Source of the DNA: an uncultured Bacteroidales bacterium
GTDB lineage: Bacteria > Bacteroidota > Bacteroidia > Bacteroidales > P3
Assembly (NCBI GenBank): GCA_900317125.1
Contig: ONFR01000009.1
Coordinates: 1 to 64,000 of the forward strand
Reading direction: 5' to 3'
DNA length: 64,000 nucleotides
Positions 9,432 through 18,999 of this stretch are shown one piece after another. Below the pieces are notes generated by a model. It ran no database searches and was not told the DNA's origin. It was given only the letters and a program-made list of their open reading frames with translations. Numbering within the stretch: position 1 is the first letter of the stretch; every line of letters starts with the position of its first letter. A program made the position numbers and the translations under genes.

Positions 9432-10586
9432 ATGATGAAAAACCATTGCCAACATAGCATTGCCAAAATTCTGCTGTTCCAAGCCTTACTTTGCCTGGGC
9501 CTTACGGGATGGTCGCAGGGCGACAGTCGCAGAGTGCTTTTTATCGGAAACAGCTACACCGATGTCAACAATCTTCCTTTACTTGTACAGAGCGCAGCCG
9601 AGAGCGTAGGCGACCGGGTGGAATACGAGAGCAACACCCCTGGTGGTTGTACATTCCAGCAGCACTGCTCCAACCATTCGATGGACTTGATACGAGAAGG
9701 AGGCTGGGACATTGTGGTGCTGCAAGAACAGAGCCAGCTGCCATCCTTCCCCCAGTCCCAAGTTGAGCAGGAATGCTTCCCTTATGCCCAGCGGCTTATC
9801 GACTCGGTATATGCATGCAACGAGAACGGCGAGGCCATGCTCTATATGACCTGGGGCCGCGAGAACGGCGACCAGCATAATGCGGCGGACTTTCCTCCCC
9901 TCGGCACCTATGAAGGCATGGACAGCCTGTTGTACGAACGCTACATGTATATGGGTCGCACCTACGACGCCTCCATCTGCCCCGTAGGGCGTGTGTGGCG
10001 ACATCTTCGTACCTATCACCGCGACATCCAGCTCTATTCCGGCGATGGCAGCCATCCTTCTCTTGCAGGCAGCTATGCCGCTGCATGCTCCTTCTACTCG
10101 CTCATCTTCCGCAAGTCGCCGCTGCTTATCTCATACAATCCCGGGTTGGATGAGACTGCAGCAGCCATCATACGCGATGCCGTGAAGATGGTGGTGTACG
10201 ACACCATCGACTTTTGGCTGCGTCAATGCCCGGCAGACACCGTCATCAACGACACCATACCCCAGGACACCACTCAGACCGACACAATCATCAACGACAC
10301 CACACAGACCGATACTACCACGGGAATCAACTTCCAATTCCCGGAACAAAAAACACAAATCACTGTCTACCCCAATCCTGCCACTACCCAAGCCACAATC
10401 GTTGTAGAGGGACCTGCCCATTATTTCGATGCGGTGCTCTACGATATGAACGGCCGCCGACTGCGGAGCTGCAAGCTAAACCAAGCCACATCGGTCATTG
10501 ATATGCAAGACCTTGCGCCTGGAATTTACCTTCTCTCCATCCTATCCCGTTCCGACACTCGTACAATCCGGCTTGTCAAACAATAA
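9432..10586 (+). CDS. SGNH/GDSL-type hydrolase exported by the type IX secretion system
   Basis: A 384-residue secreted protein. A signal peptide (about 1-29, ending LTGWSQG) is followed by an SGNH-hydrolase-like domain: block I VLFIGNSYTD carries the candidate Ser and DGSHPS is the block V Asp/His pair. Residues of about 272-301 form an Asp/Thr-rich linker. The tail, from about residue 312, has ITVYPNP and ends in GIYLLSI...TIRLVKQ, a T9SS type A sorting domain that predicts surface attachment or release. Esterase activity is likely; the substrate is unknown. It sits 15 bp after the MATE gene and 6 bp before the patatin gene. Confidence 0.82.
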   Translation: MMKNHCQHSIAKILLFQALLCLGLTGWSQGDSRRVLFIGNSYTDVNNLPLLVQSAAESVGDRVEYESNTPGGCTFQQHCSNHSMDLIREGGWDIVVLQEQSQLPSFPQSQVEQECFPYAQRLIDSVYACNENGEAMLYMTWGRENGDQHNAADFPPLGTYEGMDSLLYERYMYMGRTYDASICPVGRVWRHLRTYHRDIQLYSGDGSHPSLAGSYAAACSFYSLIFRKSPLLISYNPGLDETAAAIIRDAVKMVVYDTIDFWLRQCPADTVINDTIPQDTTQTDTIINDTTQTDTTTGINFQFPEQKTQITVYPNPATTQATIVVEGPAHYFDAVLYDMNGRRLRSCKLNQATSVIDMQDLAPGIYLLSILSRSDTRTIRLVKQ

Positions 10587-10592
10587 CCCACC

Positions 10593-12896
10593 ATGAAGAA
10601 GATTCTCTTCGGACTCACCTTGATGCTCATGTGCCTGACCCCTGTCCTGGCACAACAGCCCGTTGTCTCCCCCACCTCATCTGGGCGTCCAAGCGTGGGA
10701 CTTGCCTTGAGTGGCGGAGGCGCCAAAGGGGCTGCCCACATCGGAGTGCTCAAATACCTTGAGGAAATCGGCATCCCCATAGACTGTGTGGCAGGGACAA
10801 GCATGGGATCCATCATCGGGGGGCTCTACTCCTTGGGCTACACTCCTGACGAGATGGCACAATTGATTGCCGAGATGGACTGGTCGCTCTATATGAGCAA
10901 CTATGTCGACCGCTACTATCAATCGTCCACCATCAGAGCCCGCCGTAGCACCTACCTCTTTTCCGTACCTTTCGGAGCAGGTGACTTCGAAGAGAAGTCA
11001 TTCAACATCCTCTCCACCCTGCCCAGCGGTGTCATCAATGGTGCCAGTCTCATCAATCTGTTCAGCCAATTAAGCATCGGCTACAACGACTCCATCGACT
11101 TCCGCCAGCTACCCATCCCATTCTGCTGCGTTGCCACCAACATCCTGACAGGCGACTCCGTCATCCTCGACCATGGTTGTTTCCCTAAAGCCATCCGCGC
11201 AAGCATGGCCATTCCAGGCGTATTCTCGCCCGTGGAGTGGAACGGACAGCTGCTGGCCGACGGCGGGATGGTGAATAACTTCCCCGTAGACCTATGCCTG
11301 AATATGGGGGCAGACTATGTCATAGGCATAGAGCTGAACGAAGAGCTGAGGACGAGTCCCGAAGATATGAAATCTCTGCCCCAACAGCTATCGCAATACC
11401 TCAGCATCGCTGTGCAGAACAACCGCAACGAAAACCGCCAACTATGTGACATCTACATGCATCCCGACATTACAGGATACAACATGCTCAGCTTCTCAAA
11501 AAGCGCTATCGACACCATGGTAATGCGTGGCTATGAATGTGCCAAGTCTCACCATAACGAGTTGATGCAGCTAAAAAAGAGCTTAGAGGCCTACGGCCCT
11601 TGCCATAAAGAGCTGAAAGCTCCACGCGTAAAGGCTATCGCACCGACCGACACCATCTGGCTCACCAACGTGCTGTACAAAGGCGTGCTCCAATCCGATG
11701 CGCACTGGCTCATCAGCAAAGGCGGTCTGAAAGATGGCACACTCACCACCCTCAACGACATCAAGGACGCTATCGGCATACTGATGGGGACAGAAGCCTA
11801 CTCGAGCATCACATACAACATATACCCCGACAAAGAACAGCCAGTTGACGGCCATTCGCATGACTCCTACAGGCTCATCATCACCTTCGAACCCGCAGAG
11901 CCCCACCTCCTCTCCCTCGGATTCAGATACGACACCCAGGAGAAAGCCGCCCTGCTGCTACACCTGGGCATCAACGAGCAGAAACTCTCAGGATTCAAAC
12001 TGGCCCTGGATGCCAACCTCAACTACAACATACGCATAGGCGGAAAGGTGTCGTGGTGCAACATGGGACTTGGCGACGTGAACTTTGCCTACCGCTACCA
12101 TAACAGCACAATGAGCCTCGGCTCGCTCGACACTGCTTCGTTCTCTGTTTGGCGTGTAAACCATCATAATTTCAGCCTCTACTTCTCCGAGTTCCACCTG
12201 CGCGACTTCACTTTCGCCTTTGGATTGGACGAAGACCTTTACTCTAACCAAAGCAGTTTCTCACTGGCCAATGTGTTGTACGACGGCATATTCCATTTCG
12301 ACCTTTCCCGCGGCTTCTTTGGGGCATTCTTCCACAGTGTCTTCGACAATCTCGACAATGCCTATTTCGCCACACGTGGATGGTACTGCCACGCCGACTT
12401 GGGTTGGCATATCGACAACAAGTATCTCTTCAACCAGTGGGACCTCGGATTCCTCGACATGAATGTCTCCGCCCAGACTTACTTATCGGCATCGCCCAAA
12501 CTGACCTTTATCCCACAGGTGACTGCTCGCATGATACTTGGTAAAAACTCGGGCTGGTATGACAATATTGTAGGAGGCACTGTTCCCGGCCGCTTCCTCG
12601 ACCACCAACTGGCCTTTATCGGTCTGGTAAGGACCATACACGTCGACGACCTTGCCGCCATAGCCCGTTTGGATATCCGTTACCAGCTCACCTCAAAACT
12701 ATACCTGTATCTGATGTCGAATGTACTTTACACGTCGGACTGGCCCGAGCCATCCTTCAACGGCCACCATTTCAAATTCGGGGCAGCATTCCGCACTGCA
12801 TATAACAGTCCCATCGGTCCCCTGTCGCTGGATGTGAACTGGAACAACTTCACACGCCGCATCGGGTTGTACATGAACATCGGATACGTCTTTTAA
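10593..12896 (+). CDS. Patatin-like phospholipase with C-terminal outer-membrane barrel
   Basis: A 767-residue protein resembling PlpD/BamA-type autotransported lipases. The signal peptide ends at about residue 21 (PVLAQ). The patatin domain has the oxyanion motif GGGAKG (41-46), the nucleophile elbow GTSMG with Ser70, and the catalytic DGG at 223-225. The second half carries a POTRA-like stretch (about 350-440) and then repeated amphipathic strands ending YMNIGYVF, with the terminal aromatic residue of an outer-membrane barrel. It probably displays or releases a lipid acyl hydrolase at the outer membrane. Confidence 0.88.
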   Translation: MKKILFGLTLMLMCLTPVLAQQPVVSPTSSGRPSVGLALSGGGAKGAAHIGVLKYLEEIGIPIDCVAGTSMGSIIGGLYSLGYTPDEMAQLIAEMDWSLYMSNYVDRYYQSSTIRARRSTYLFSVPFGAGDFEEKSFNILSTLPSGVINGASLINLFSQLSIGYNDSIDFRQLPIPFCCVATNILTGDSVILDHGCFPKAIRASMAIPGVFSPVEWNGQLLADGGMVNNFPVDLCLNMGADYVIGIELNEELRTSPEDMKSLPQQLSQYLSIAVQNNRNENRQLCDIYMHPDITGYNMLSFSKSAIDTMVMRGYECAKSHHNELMQLKKSLEAYGPCHKELKAPRVKAIAPTDTIWLTNVLYKGVLQSDAHWLISKGGLKDGTLTTLNDIKDAIGILMGTEAYSSITYNIYPDKEQPVDGHSHDSYRLIITFEPAEPHLLSLGFRYDTQEKAALLLHLGINEQKLSGFKLALDANLNYNIRIGGKVSWCNMGLGDVNFAYRYHNSTMSLGSLDTASFSVWRVNHHNFSLYFSEFHLRDFTFAFGLDEDLYSNQSSFSLANVLYDGIFHFDLSRGFFGAFFHSVFDNLDNAYFATRGWYCHADLGWHIDNKYLFNQWDLGFLDMNVSAQTYLSASPKLTFIPQVTARMILGKNSGWYDNIVGGTVPGRFLDHQLAFIGLVRTIHVDDLAAIARLDIRYQLTSKLYLYLMSNVLYTSDWPEPSFNGHHFKFGAAFRTAYNSPIGPLSLDVNWNNFTRRIGLYMNIGYVF

Positions 12897-12912
12897 CCGA
12901 AAAACACTCGCC

Positions 12913-13905
12913 ATGATATACAATACCTTCGCCATCCCCGCCACTGCCGACAGATACCTTTCTGTCAGCGACAAGCAGGAACTGCTTGAAATCATCAAGA
13001 ACGGGACACTAGTCAAAGCCCCTTTCTTTATCTTGGGCGGTGGAAGCAACATCGTATTCACCTGTCACTACCATGGTACCATTCTCCATCCCGAAAACAA
13101 AGGCATCCACCTTGTTGAGAAAGACCCTGCAACAGGCGACCTGCTAGTGGAAGCCGCCGCCGGCGAGAACTGGGATGGATTCGTGCAGCACTGCATTGCC
13201 CAGGGATGGCACGGCACCGAAAACCTGGCGGCCATTCCGGGTACCGTCGGGGCAGCGCCAGTGCAGAACGTGGGTGCATACGGAATCGAAGCCAAAGACA
13301 TCGTCCATACCGTCCTGACCATTGACCTTGCTACGGGACAAGAGCGCACCTTCACCAACGAAGAGTGCTGCTTCGGCTACAGAAACAGCATATTCAAAGA
13401 TACGCTCAAAGGAAAGTATCTCGTATGGTCAGTCACCTTCCGCCTCCACTCCACGTTCACCCCAGACCTCCACTACAAGGCACTTTCCGATGCTCTTACG
13501 GCCGAAGGTATCGACATGCCCACCGCCAGGCAACTGGCCGACACTATCGCCAAAGTGCGTTGGAGCAAACTTCCGCGTCCCGAAGAGACAGGCAGTGCAG
13601 GCAGTTTCTTCAAGAACCCTATCGTCACCACACAACATTACGAGAGGCTAAAGACCGATTATCCCGACATTGTGGCCTACCCGACTGTCGACGGATACAA
13701 ACTTGCTGCCGGGTGGCTGATTGAGCATGCCGGCTGGAAAGGCCGTAGCATGGGACGCTGCGGTGTGTACGAGAAACAAGCCCTGGTGCTTGTCAACCGG
13801 GGTGGCTGCACAGGCTCTGAAGTAGTGACGCTGGCCAATGCCATCACCGAAGACATCAAAAACCAATTCGGTGTCACCCTCGAAAAAGAAGCAATTATCA
13901 TTTAA
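12913..13905 (+). CDS. murB: UDP-N-acetylenolpyruvoylglucosamine reductase MurB
   Basis: This FAD/NADPH enzyme reduces UDP-GlcNAc-enolpyruvate to UDP-MurNAc, the second committed step of peptidoglycan synthesis, in the cytosol. The 330-residue length and the YRNSIFK loop indicate the E. coli-like type I enzyme. FAD contacts are GGGSN (42-46) and PGTVGAAPVQNVGAYG (about 109-124); SAGSFFKNP (about 228) carries the catalytic Ser. It lies in the ileS operon 16 bp after the patatin gene. Confidence 0.95.
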   Translation: MIYNTFAIPATADRYLSVSDKQELLEIIKNGTLVKAPFFILGGGSNIVFTCHYHGTILHPENKGIHLVEKDPATGDLLVEAAAGENWDGFVQHCIAQGWHGTENLAAIPGTVGAAPVQNVGAYGIEAKDIVHTVLTIDLATGQERTFTNEECCFGYRNSIFKDTLKGKYLVWSVTFRLHSTFTPDLHYKALSDALTAEGIDMPTARQLADTIAKVRWSKLPRPEETGSAGSFFKNPIVTTQHYERLKTDYPDIVAYPTVDGYKLAAGWLIEHAGWKGRSMGRCGVYEKQALVLVNRGGCTGSEVVTLANAITEDIKNQFGVTLEKEAIII

Positions 13906-13922
13906 CCTTCCCATTAATCATT

Positions 13923-14564
13923 ATGGACAAACATCCTGAATTATTTTGGAACTGGTTCGTAGCCAACAGCGAACGGCTCACCATGCTCAACGACCTCGAC
14001 GAGGCCGTACGTCAACAGTTGCTGGACGAGATGCAGCACCAACTCGACGCCTACTGCGAAGGACTCACATTCGAAATAGGCGAACAAACCGCACAGGGCC
14101 GCACCCTGACCATTAGTGCCGACGGCGACTTCGACCTGTTCCGTTATGTTGTCGACCTAACCGACAATGCACCCGATGTCGATTGGTGGGAGGTCGTCCC
14201 GTTTCATCAACCCAAAGGCAAGAACCTCAAAGTACTGTTCGACCGCTACACTTTCGAGACTTCCAAAATGGCCTTCATGCAGCTGGAGAACGAAGAAGAG
14301 CCCGAAATCATAGGTCTTCGCATCGCCCTGCCCGACCTGCCCGGTGGTGTCAGCCCCCGGCGCGACCAACTGGAGGACGATGACCTGTTGGTAGGCGTAT
14401 ACGTCACAATCGAAGCACTGATTGGCGAATTCGACTGCACCACAATCATCGGGTATCTTGAACTGTGTCCCATGCCGAAAGAGCCTTTCAAATCCGGATA
14501 CCGTCCCCTCGACGACCTGCCCGAATTTATTGAATGGTTCAAGCATACACGCGAAAAGGAATAA
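13923..14564 (+). CDS. Conserved acidic protein of unknown function
   Basis: A 213-residue soluble protein without signal peptide or membrane segment. It is rich in Asp and Glu and begins DKHPELFWNWFVANSERL. No catalytic motif is evident. It starts 17 bp after murB and ends the ileS operon. No clear hairpin terminator was found in 14565-14700. Confidence 0.8.
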   Translation: MDKHPELFWNWFVANSERLTMLNDLDEAVRQQLLDEMQHQLDAYCEGLTFEIGEQTAQGRTLTISADGDFDLFRYVVDLTDNAPDVDWWEVVPFHQPKGKNLKVLFDRYTFETSKMAFMQLENEEEPEIIGLRIALPDLPGGVSPRRDQLEDDDLLVGVYVTIEALIGEFDCTTIIGYLELCPMPKEPFKSGYRPLDDLPEFIEWFKHTREKE

Positions 14565-14700
14565 AAAAACCTCCTAACGGCGCACAACAACGACGCATAC
14601 GACGCTCCCTCCTGAACAAAACGAGCCATTAACAAACACGTAATCAGACCAGAGAGGTGCACCGCCAACAAAAATATTTCTCCAATTCAAAAAATAATCG

Positions 14701-14708
14701 TATCTTTG
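14701..14708 (+). promoter_or_regulatory. Promoter -7 box for purA
   Basis: TATCTTTG, 43 bp before the purA start, in an AT-rich spacer. Confidence 0.85.
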
Positions 14709-14751
14709 CATACGATAATGAAATAACAAAACTAAAATAAGTCACATTACT

Positions 14752-16044
14752 ATGAGCAAAGTAGACGTACTGCTCGGTCTCCAATGGGGTGATGAGGGTA
14801 AAGGCAAGATTGTCGATGTCCTCACGCCCGATTATGATGTAATTGCACGTTTCCAAGGAGGCCCCAATGCAGGCCACACCATAGAATTCAATGGCACGAA
14901 GCACATTCTTCACATCATCCCTTCCGGCATCTTCCATGCCTCCAAGCTGAACATCATCGGCAACGGAGTCCTGATTGAGCCAAACATCTTCAAACACGAG
15001 GTGGAAGCCCTCATGCAGAAGAATATCGATGCCACCAAGAACCTTTTCATCTCCAAAAAGGCTCATCTGATCCTTCCCTCGCATCGCTTACTCGACGCCG
15101 CCAACGAACAAGCCAAAGGCAATGCCAAAATCGGCTCCACACTGAAAGGTATCGGACCCGCCTACACCGACAAGATTGCCCGCAGCGGTCTCCGTATTGG
15201 TGACATTATGGCCGTCGACTTCCGCGAAAAATACGAGCTACTCAAATGTCAGCACCTTCAGACAGCTCATACGCTCAATTTCGACATCGCCTCCTTCACT
15301 ATCGACGGGCTGGCCATCGACGAGTACGAGAAGAAGTGGCTTAACTCCCTCGAGCTCCTCAAGCAGTTCAAGCTTATCAACAGCGAGTACTTCATCAACA
15401 AGTGTCTTGACGAGGGCAAGAAAGTCCTTGCCGAAGGAGCCCAAGGCTCAATGCTCGACATTGATTTCGGTTCTTACCCCTTCGTCACCTCATCCAGTAC
15501 CATTACTGCCGGCGTCTGCTCCGGCCTCGGTGTAGCCCCTTCGCGTATTGGCCGTGTGATGGGTATCAGCAAAGCCTATTGTACGCGTGTCGGTGCCGGT
15601 CCTTTCCCCACAGAACTTTTCGACGAGACAGGGCATAAACTCTGCGACATCGGACACGAATACGGCGCCACGACAGGACGTCCCCGCCGCTGCGGCTGGA
15701 TTGATATCCCTGCACTGCGCTATGCTTGCATGTTGAACGGTGTCACCGACCTCTTCGTCACCAAGCCCGATGTAATGAACGACTTCGACGAAATCAAAAT
15801 GTGCGTCAACTACAGCATCGAAGGCAACACGGTCGACGAAATCCCATTCGAATTCAACGAGGTGGAAATCAAGCCCCAACTCCGTTCTTTCCCCGGATGG
15901 AAACAAAGCCTGGAAGGCATCACCGAATACAACGCACTGCCCCAGAACCTGCTCAACTATCTCCACGAACTGGAAAAGGCCACAGGCGTAAACGTCCTGG
16001 CCGTCTCCATCAGCCCCGACCGCAAAGACGTACTATTCAAATAG
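14752..16044 (+). CDS. purA: Adenylosuccinate synthetase
   Basis: PurA joins IMP and aspartate using GTP to make adenylosuccinate, the first step from IMP to AMP. The 430-residue protein shows the GTP-binding loop GLQWGDEGKGK (9-19) with the catalytic Asp, GGPNAGHT, STLKGIGPAYTDK, EGAQGSMLDIDFG and GATTGRPRRCGWID. It has its own promoter. It uses the product of PurH at the start of the window. Confidence 0.97.
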   Translation: MSKVDVLLGLQWGDEGKGKIVDVLTPDYDVIARFQGGPNAGHTIEFNGTKHILHIIPSGIFHASKLNIIGNGVLIEPNIFKHEVEALMQKNIDATKNLFISKKAHLILPSHRLLDAANEQAKGNAKIGSTLKGIGPAYTDKIARSGLRIGDIMAVDFREKYELLKCQHLQTAHTLNFDIASFTIDGLAIDEYEKKWLNSLELLKQFKLINSEYFINKCLDEGKKVLAEGAQGSMLDIDFGSYPFVTSSSTITAGVCSGLGVAPSRIGRVMGISKAYCTRVGAGPFPTELFDETGHKLCDIGHEYGATTGRPRRCGWIDIPALRYACMLNGVTDLFVTKPDVMNDFDEIKMCVNYSIEGNTVDEIPFEFNEVEIKPQLRSFPGWKQSLEGITEYNALPQNLLNYLHELEKATGVNVLAVSISPDRKDVLFK

Positions 16045-16174
16045 AAACAGGAAATATATTTATCGTCAACACCATATCACATAGCATATTACCCGTATCG
16101 GAAAATATTTTTTTAACTTTTGAGGCAATAAAAAAACAAGTACCACGTTTCTGTTGGCAAAATTATTTGGATAA

Positions 16175-17224
16175 ATGAAAAAGATTGTTCTTTTGCTCCT
16201 TCTTGTCATGCCGTTGATGACAATGGCACAGACCAAGATTAAAGAGACACAGGTTCCCAAATCTGTCCTCAACGCTTTGGACAGAAAATATGACTCCTAC
16301 AAGGTGAAAACCTGGTATCGTTCACCGGGACAGTATGTGGCAGAGTTCGTCTACGACGGTCAGAACGGTCGCGCCTACTTCACCCACAACGGCGACTGGC
16401 AGTACAGCACCTTCCCCACCAAACAGGAAGACTGCCCCACAGCCATGAACCGCTATTTTGTCGACAATTATCCCGGCTACCGCATTCGCTCCATCGACTA
16501 TGTTGAACAGATGGACGGCGATGTATACTACCGCATGATGATTGTCAAGACCGGTGTGGGATATGACGACAACGAGCTTATTTTCGACCCTCGCGGACGC
16601 CTGCAGAAAAGCAACGCCCCCGACCCCGATGCCGTAAAACGTGAATTCTACACCCTCAACAACCCCGACGACGATGTGGCTGACGAACACCTGCGCAACC
16701 TCAAAAGCAACAAGGGCGGCAAACGCCCCAACCCTGTAGAGGATGTCCCCGAAATCATCAGCATCGACACCACCTCCGCTATCACTGCCCACTTCAGCAA
16801 GATCTGCCCTCCCTCCAAAGTGGTGGAAGGTCCTGAATGGGTCAACCGTGTGCCTGGTCTGGTAGTGGCTTACTACATCAACCGTCAAGGTGTTGAAATG
16901 GAAGAAGTCTACGATGTCGCCTCCGACGCTCACATGATGACCGGCAAAGTGCTGGACAAAAACCACTACACCGCCGCCATCGTGAAGTACCTTGAGCAGA
17001 AATACAAAGGCGAGTCCTACAAGATTGAGCGTATGATTGTATACACTTACGACTCGAAATGGCGCATCGACGGCAAGAAACCCAAGCCCTATACCTATGT
17101 GGTCATCAGCCAGAAAGTTCGTGGATTAGGCAACAAAATCAAATACACCCGCATGGAGTTTGACTCTGCAAACAACTTCACCGGACTGCTTGCCCAACCT
17201 ATCGACAAGAACGACATCCAATAG
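16175..17224 (+). CDS. Secreted PepSY-like (DUF2874-type) protein
   Basis: A 349-residue exported protein with a signal peptide of about 19 residues (ending LMTMAQ). Two similar halves each have the short helix-plus-sheet pattern of the PepSY-like/BLIP-like periplasmic proteins common in Bacteroidales, with sequences such as VPKSVLNALDRKY and SYKVKTWYR in the first. The second half repeats this around LEQKYKGESYKIERM. Function is unknown; a periplasmic inhibitor or binding role is only a family-based guess. A strong terminator follows. Confidence 0.78.
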   Translation: MKKIVLLLLLVMPLMTMAQTKIKETQVPKSVLNALDRKYDSYKVKTWYRSPGQYVAEFVYDGQNGRAYFTHNGDWQYSTFPTKQEDCPTAMNRYFVDNYPGYRIRSIDYVEQMDGDVYYRMMIVKTGVGYDDNELIFDPRGRLQKSNAPDPDAVKREFYTLNNPDDDVADEHLRNLKSNKGGKRPNPVEDVPEIISIDTTSAITAHFSKICPPSKVVEGPEWVNRVPGLVVAYYINRQGVEMEEVYDVASDAHMMTGKVLDKNHYTAAIVKYLEQKYKGESYKIERMIVYTYDSKWRIDGKKPKPYTYVVISQKVRGLGNKIKYTRMEFDSANNFTGLLAQPIDKNDIQ

Positions 17225-17250
17225 AAAATGTTTTATAATTGATAGTGTGT

Positions 17251-17282
17251 GCTCTGCCGTATCTTCGGCAGAGCTTTTTTTC
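17251..17282 (+). terminator. Terminator after the PepSY-like gene
   Basis: A perfect 9-bp stem (GCTCTGCCG 17251-17259 with CGGCAGAGC 17266-17274), a 6-base loop, then eight T. Confidence 0.95.
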
Positions 17283-17298
17283 AGCCACTTACACACAT

Positions 17299-17320
17299 CA
17301 ACCCTAATCGGTCGTCCGAA
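17299..17320 (-). repeat. Dispersed 20-bp motif, copy 2
   Basis: Read on the minus strand this is ACGACCGATTAGGGTTGA, two mismatches from the dispersed motif. A weaker plus-strand relative, AATGACCGAAAATAGGTT, begins at 17362. Confidence 0.5.
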
Positions 17321-17401
17321 ACAAAGACACACACAGTATCATAGTACTATTACCAAAACCCAATGACCGAAAATAGGTTCAAAAGTATATTATAAACCGT
17401 C

Positions 17402-17797
17402 ATGCTAAAACAAATAGAAGTCGTTGCCGCTGTGATACAGCACGGCCAAAACATACTGGCCACCCAGCGGGGCTATGGCCAATGGAAAGGCTGGTGGGAG
17501 TTTCCCGGAGGCAAGCTACAACCTGGCGAGAGTCACGAACAAGCCCTCATCCGCGAACTGCACGAAGAGATGGACACCGACATCGTGATAGACCGTTTCC
17601 TCGCCACCGTCGAGTACGATTACCCCGACTTTCACCTCACGATGCACTGCTACCTCTGCCACCTTTCCAACAGTCACTACACCCTCATTGAGCACCTCGA
17701 TGCCCGATGGCTCACTGCCGACACACTTCAAACAGTCCAATGGCTTCCCGCGGACGAGGATCTCGTTGCAAAACTACCTACCATGCTCCTAACATAA
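17402..17797 (+). CDS. MutT-type Nudix hydrolase (8-oxo-dGTP diphosphatase family)
   Basis: A 131-residue cytosolic Nudix protein. The Nudix box spans residues 37-59 with G37, E43, R51-E52, E55 and E56; the usual Gly near its end is Asp58. The start MLKQIEVVAAVI and the segment RGYGQWKGWWEFPGGK are typical of MutT, which removes oxidised GTP from the nucleotide pool and prevents transversions. Specificity cannot be proven from sequence. Confidence 0.88.
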   Translation: MLKQIEVVAAVIQHGQNILATQRGYGQWKGWWEFPGGKLQPGESHEQALIRELHEEMDTDIVIDRFLATVEYDYPDFHLTMHCYLCHLSNSHYTLIEHLDARWLTADTLQTVQWLPADEDLVAKLPTMLLT

Positions 17798-17885
17798 CTT
17801 CCCCACAGAGCAACTCTTGAGAGCGCATAATAAGAAATATTAGGTCAAAGTATCACAAAAAAACATCCAAGTCGGAAAAAAAGTG

Positions 17886-17893
17886 TATCTTTG
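17886..17893 (+). promoter_or_regulatory. Promoter -7 box for tRNA-Leu
   Basis: TATCTTTG, 49 bp before the tRNA. Confidence 0.85.
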
Positions 17894-17941
17894 CATTCTG
17901 TTTCCACCGATAGGGAAACAAACAATCATATTGTAAACCAT

Positions 17942-18023
17942 GCGGATATGGCGTAATTGGTAGCCGCGCTAGACTTAGGATCTAGTGGCGAAAGCCGTAA
18001 CGGTTCGAGTCCGTTTATCCGCA
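17942..18023 (+). tRNA. tRNA-Leu (anticodon TAG)
   Basis: An 82-nt class II tRNA. The acceptor stem GCGGATA (17942-17948) pairs with TATCCGC (18016-18022), followed by discriminator A. The anticodon stem CTAGA/TCTAG encloses the loop CTTAGGA with anticodon TAG. A long variable arm (GGCGAAAGCC) and the T loop TTCGAGT are present. CCA is not encoded. Confidence 0.97.
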
Positions 18024-18036
18024 CAAGGACAATAAT

Positions 18037-18069
18037 GAGGCACAACTTCGGTTGCGCCTCTATTTTTTT
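18037..18069 (+). terminator. Terminator after tRNA-Leu
   Basis: A 10-position stem with one mismatch (18037-18046 with 18051-18060) capped by a TTCG tetraloop is followed by TATTTTTTT. Confidence 0.95.
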
Positions 18070-18373
18070 CCACCTCACAAACCATACAGCTCAACATATC
18101 ATGTTGTTCTCTCAAGACAGACCTTTTTGCCATCTCAGAACAATAGTGTTGCACTTGGTAGTTTATATCAGGGCTCCATCGACTCGAATCGGACAACCAT
18201 ATCAGGGGAAAGTAAGGTAGAAGGCAAGTCCCTGATCCTTCGGCATATCTATTCTATGTATTTTCTATGTCTTTTCTCTATATATTGTTTATTATTTCTG
18301 AACAGCAAATAATATGCAACCGAAATACAGTCAAAGCCGATTGTAAAATGTGGTGGAAGGAAGACTTAAACCC

Positions 18374-18395
18374 TAATGTCCGATTGAGGTTAAAC
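18374..18395 (+). repeat. Dispersed 20-bp motif, copy 3
   Basis: TAATGTCCGATTGAGGTTAA differs from the consensus at three positions and lies 59 bp before copy 4 in the same orientation. The stretch 18070-18535 otherwise shows no convincing gene. Confidence 0.55.
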
Positions 18396-18432
18396 AGGTC
18401 TGATAAGGGCGAGGAGGATTGAGATGTCGGCC

Positions 18433-18453
18433 TAATGACCGATTTGGGTTGAA
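18433..18453 (+). repeat. Dispersed 20-bp motif, copy 4
   Basis: TAATGACCGATTTGGGTTGA, nearly identical to the copies at 34181 and 34494. Confidence 0.75.
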
Positions 18454-18535
18454 CCTATATATTTTTTATTTTACACTGGTACACAATAAAAGTAATCTCA
18501 TGACGTTTTTACAATGAAAGTTTTGTGCGAGTCCT

Positions 18536-18820
18536 TTGGTATATTTTACTCAATTACTCGGAGTTGCCGTACCTCCTGTCTTTGTAACCATATTGTTTAC
18601 ATTGTTCTTAGCAGATACCGTATTTCAAATCATCAAAAAAATTATTGATATGAGAAAGTCGAAAAAAACAACCTCGAAGAAAGATAAAGTAACCCAAGTA
18701 ATATCGGTCATTGGACTGGTGTTACAAGTAGGGCGGCTGGGTGCAATTCTCCGAATAAGAGAGTTGTTTACTTGGGACGAGCAACGCCGCCCGCCCAATT
18801 ATATCAAAGTTGATATACTA
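18536..18820 (+). pseudogene. Possible remnant of a membrane protein gene
   Basis: A frame opens just after a stop at 18515 with no ATG near its beginning; TTG 18536 is the first candidate start. It encodes a hydrophobic segment (VFVTILFTLFLADTVFQI) followed by a Lys-rich stretch, which looks like one membrane helix with a basic cytosolic end. The frame stays open to 18964 but runs into a hairpin terminator at 18823, and the sequence after that is not protein-like. I read it as a decayed or truncated gene. A genuine small membrane protein is possible. Confidence 0.3.
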
Positions 18821-18851
18821 TCAGGAGGAACAAATTTGTTTCTCCTTTTTT
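18731..18851 (+). ncRNA. Candidate structured RNA
   Basis: Four helices follow one another: an outer GC stem GGGCGGC 18731-18737 with GCCGCCC 18786-18792; inside it CAATTCTC 18744-18751 with GAGAGTTG 18759-18766; then ATATCA/TGATAT at 18801-18816; then a perfect 12-bp terminator hairpin. An isolated GC-rich stem in an AT-rich spacer is unusual. No known RNA family was recognised, and no clear promoter was found close upstream. Confidence 0.4.
18823..18851 (+). terminator. Rho-independent terminator
   Basis: AGGAGGAACAAA (18823-18834) pairs with TTTGTTTCTCCT (18835-18846) and is followed by five or more T. Confidence 0.8.
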
Positions 18852-18999
18852 ATATCTGCGAGCCATGTTGCCCTCGACATTCAACAATATGTAGTTGGGC
18901 TTTCACTCCTAAAGCGAAAAAGTGTAGGCAACATACAATAATCAGGCACCAATTGCGTTATTAATCATTCGGAGAGGCTTGTTCTCTCCAGCAATGACA

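Noticed and set aside
18052..18312. ORF after tRNA-Leu
   Set aside because: It overlaps the tRNA terminator and has no protein-like features.
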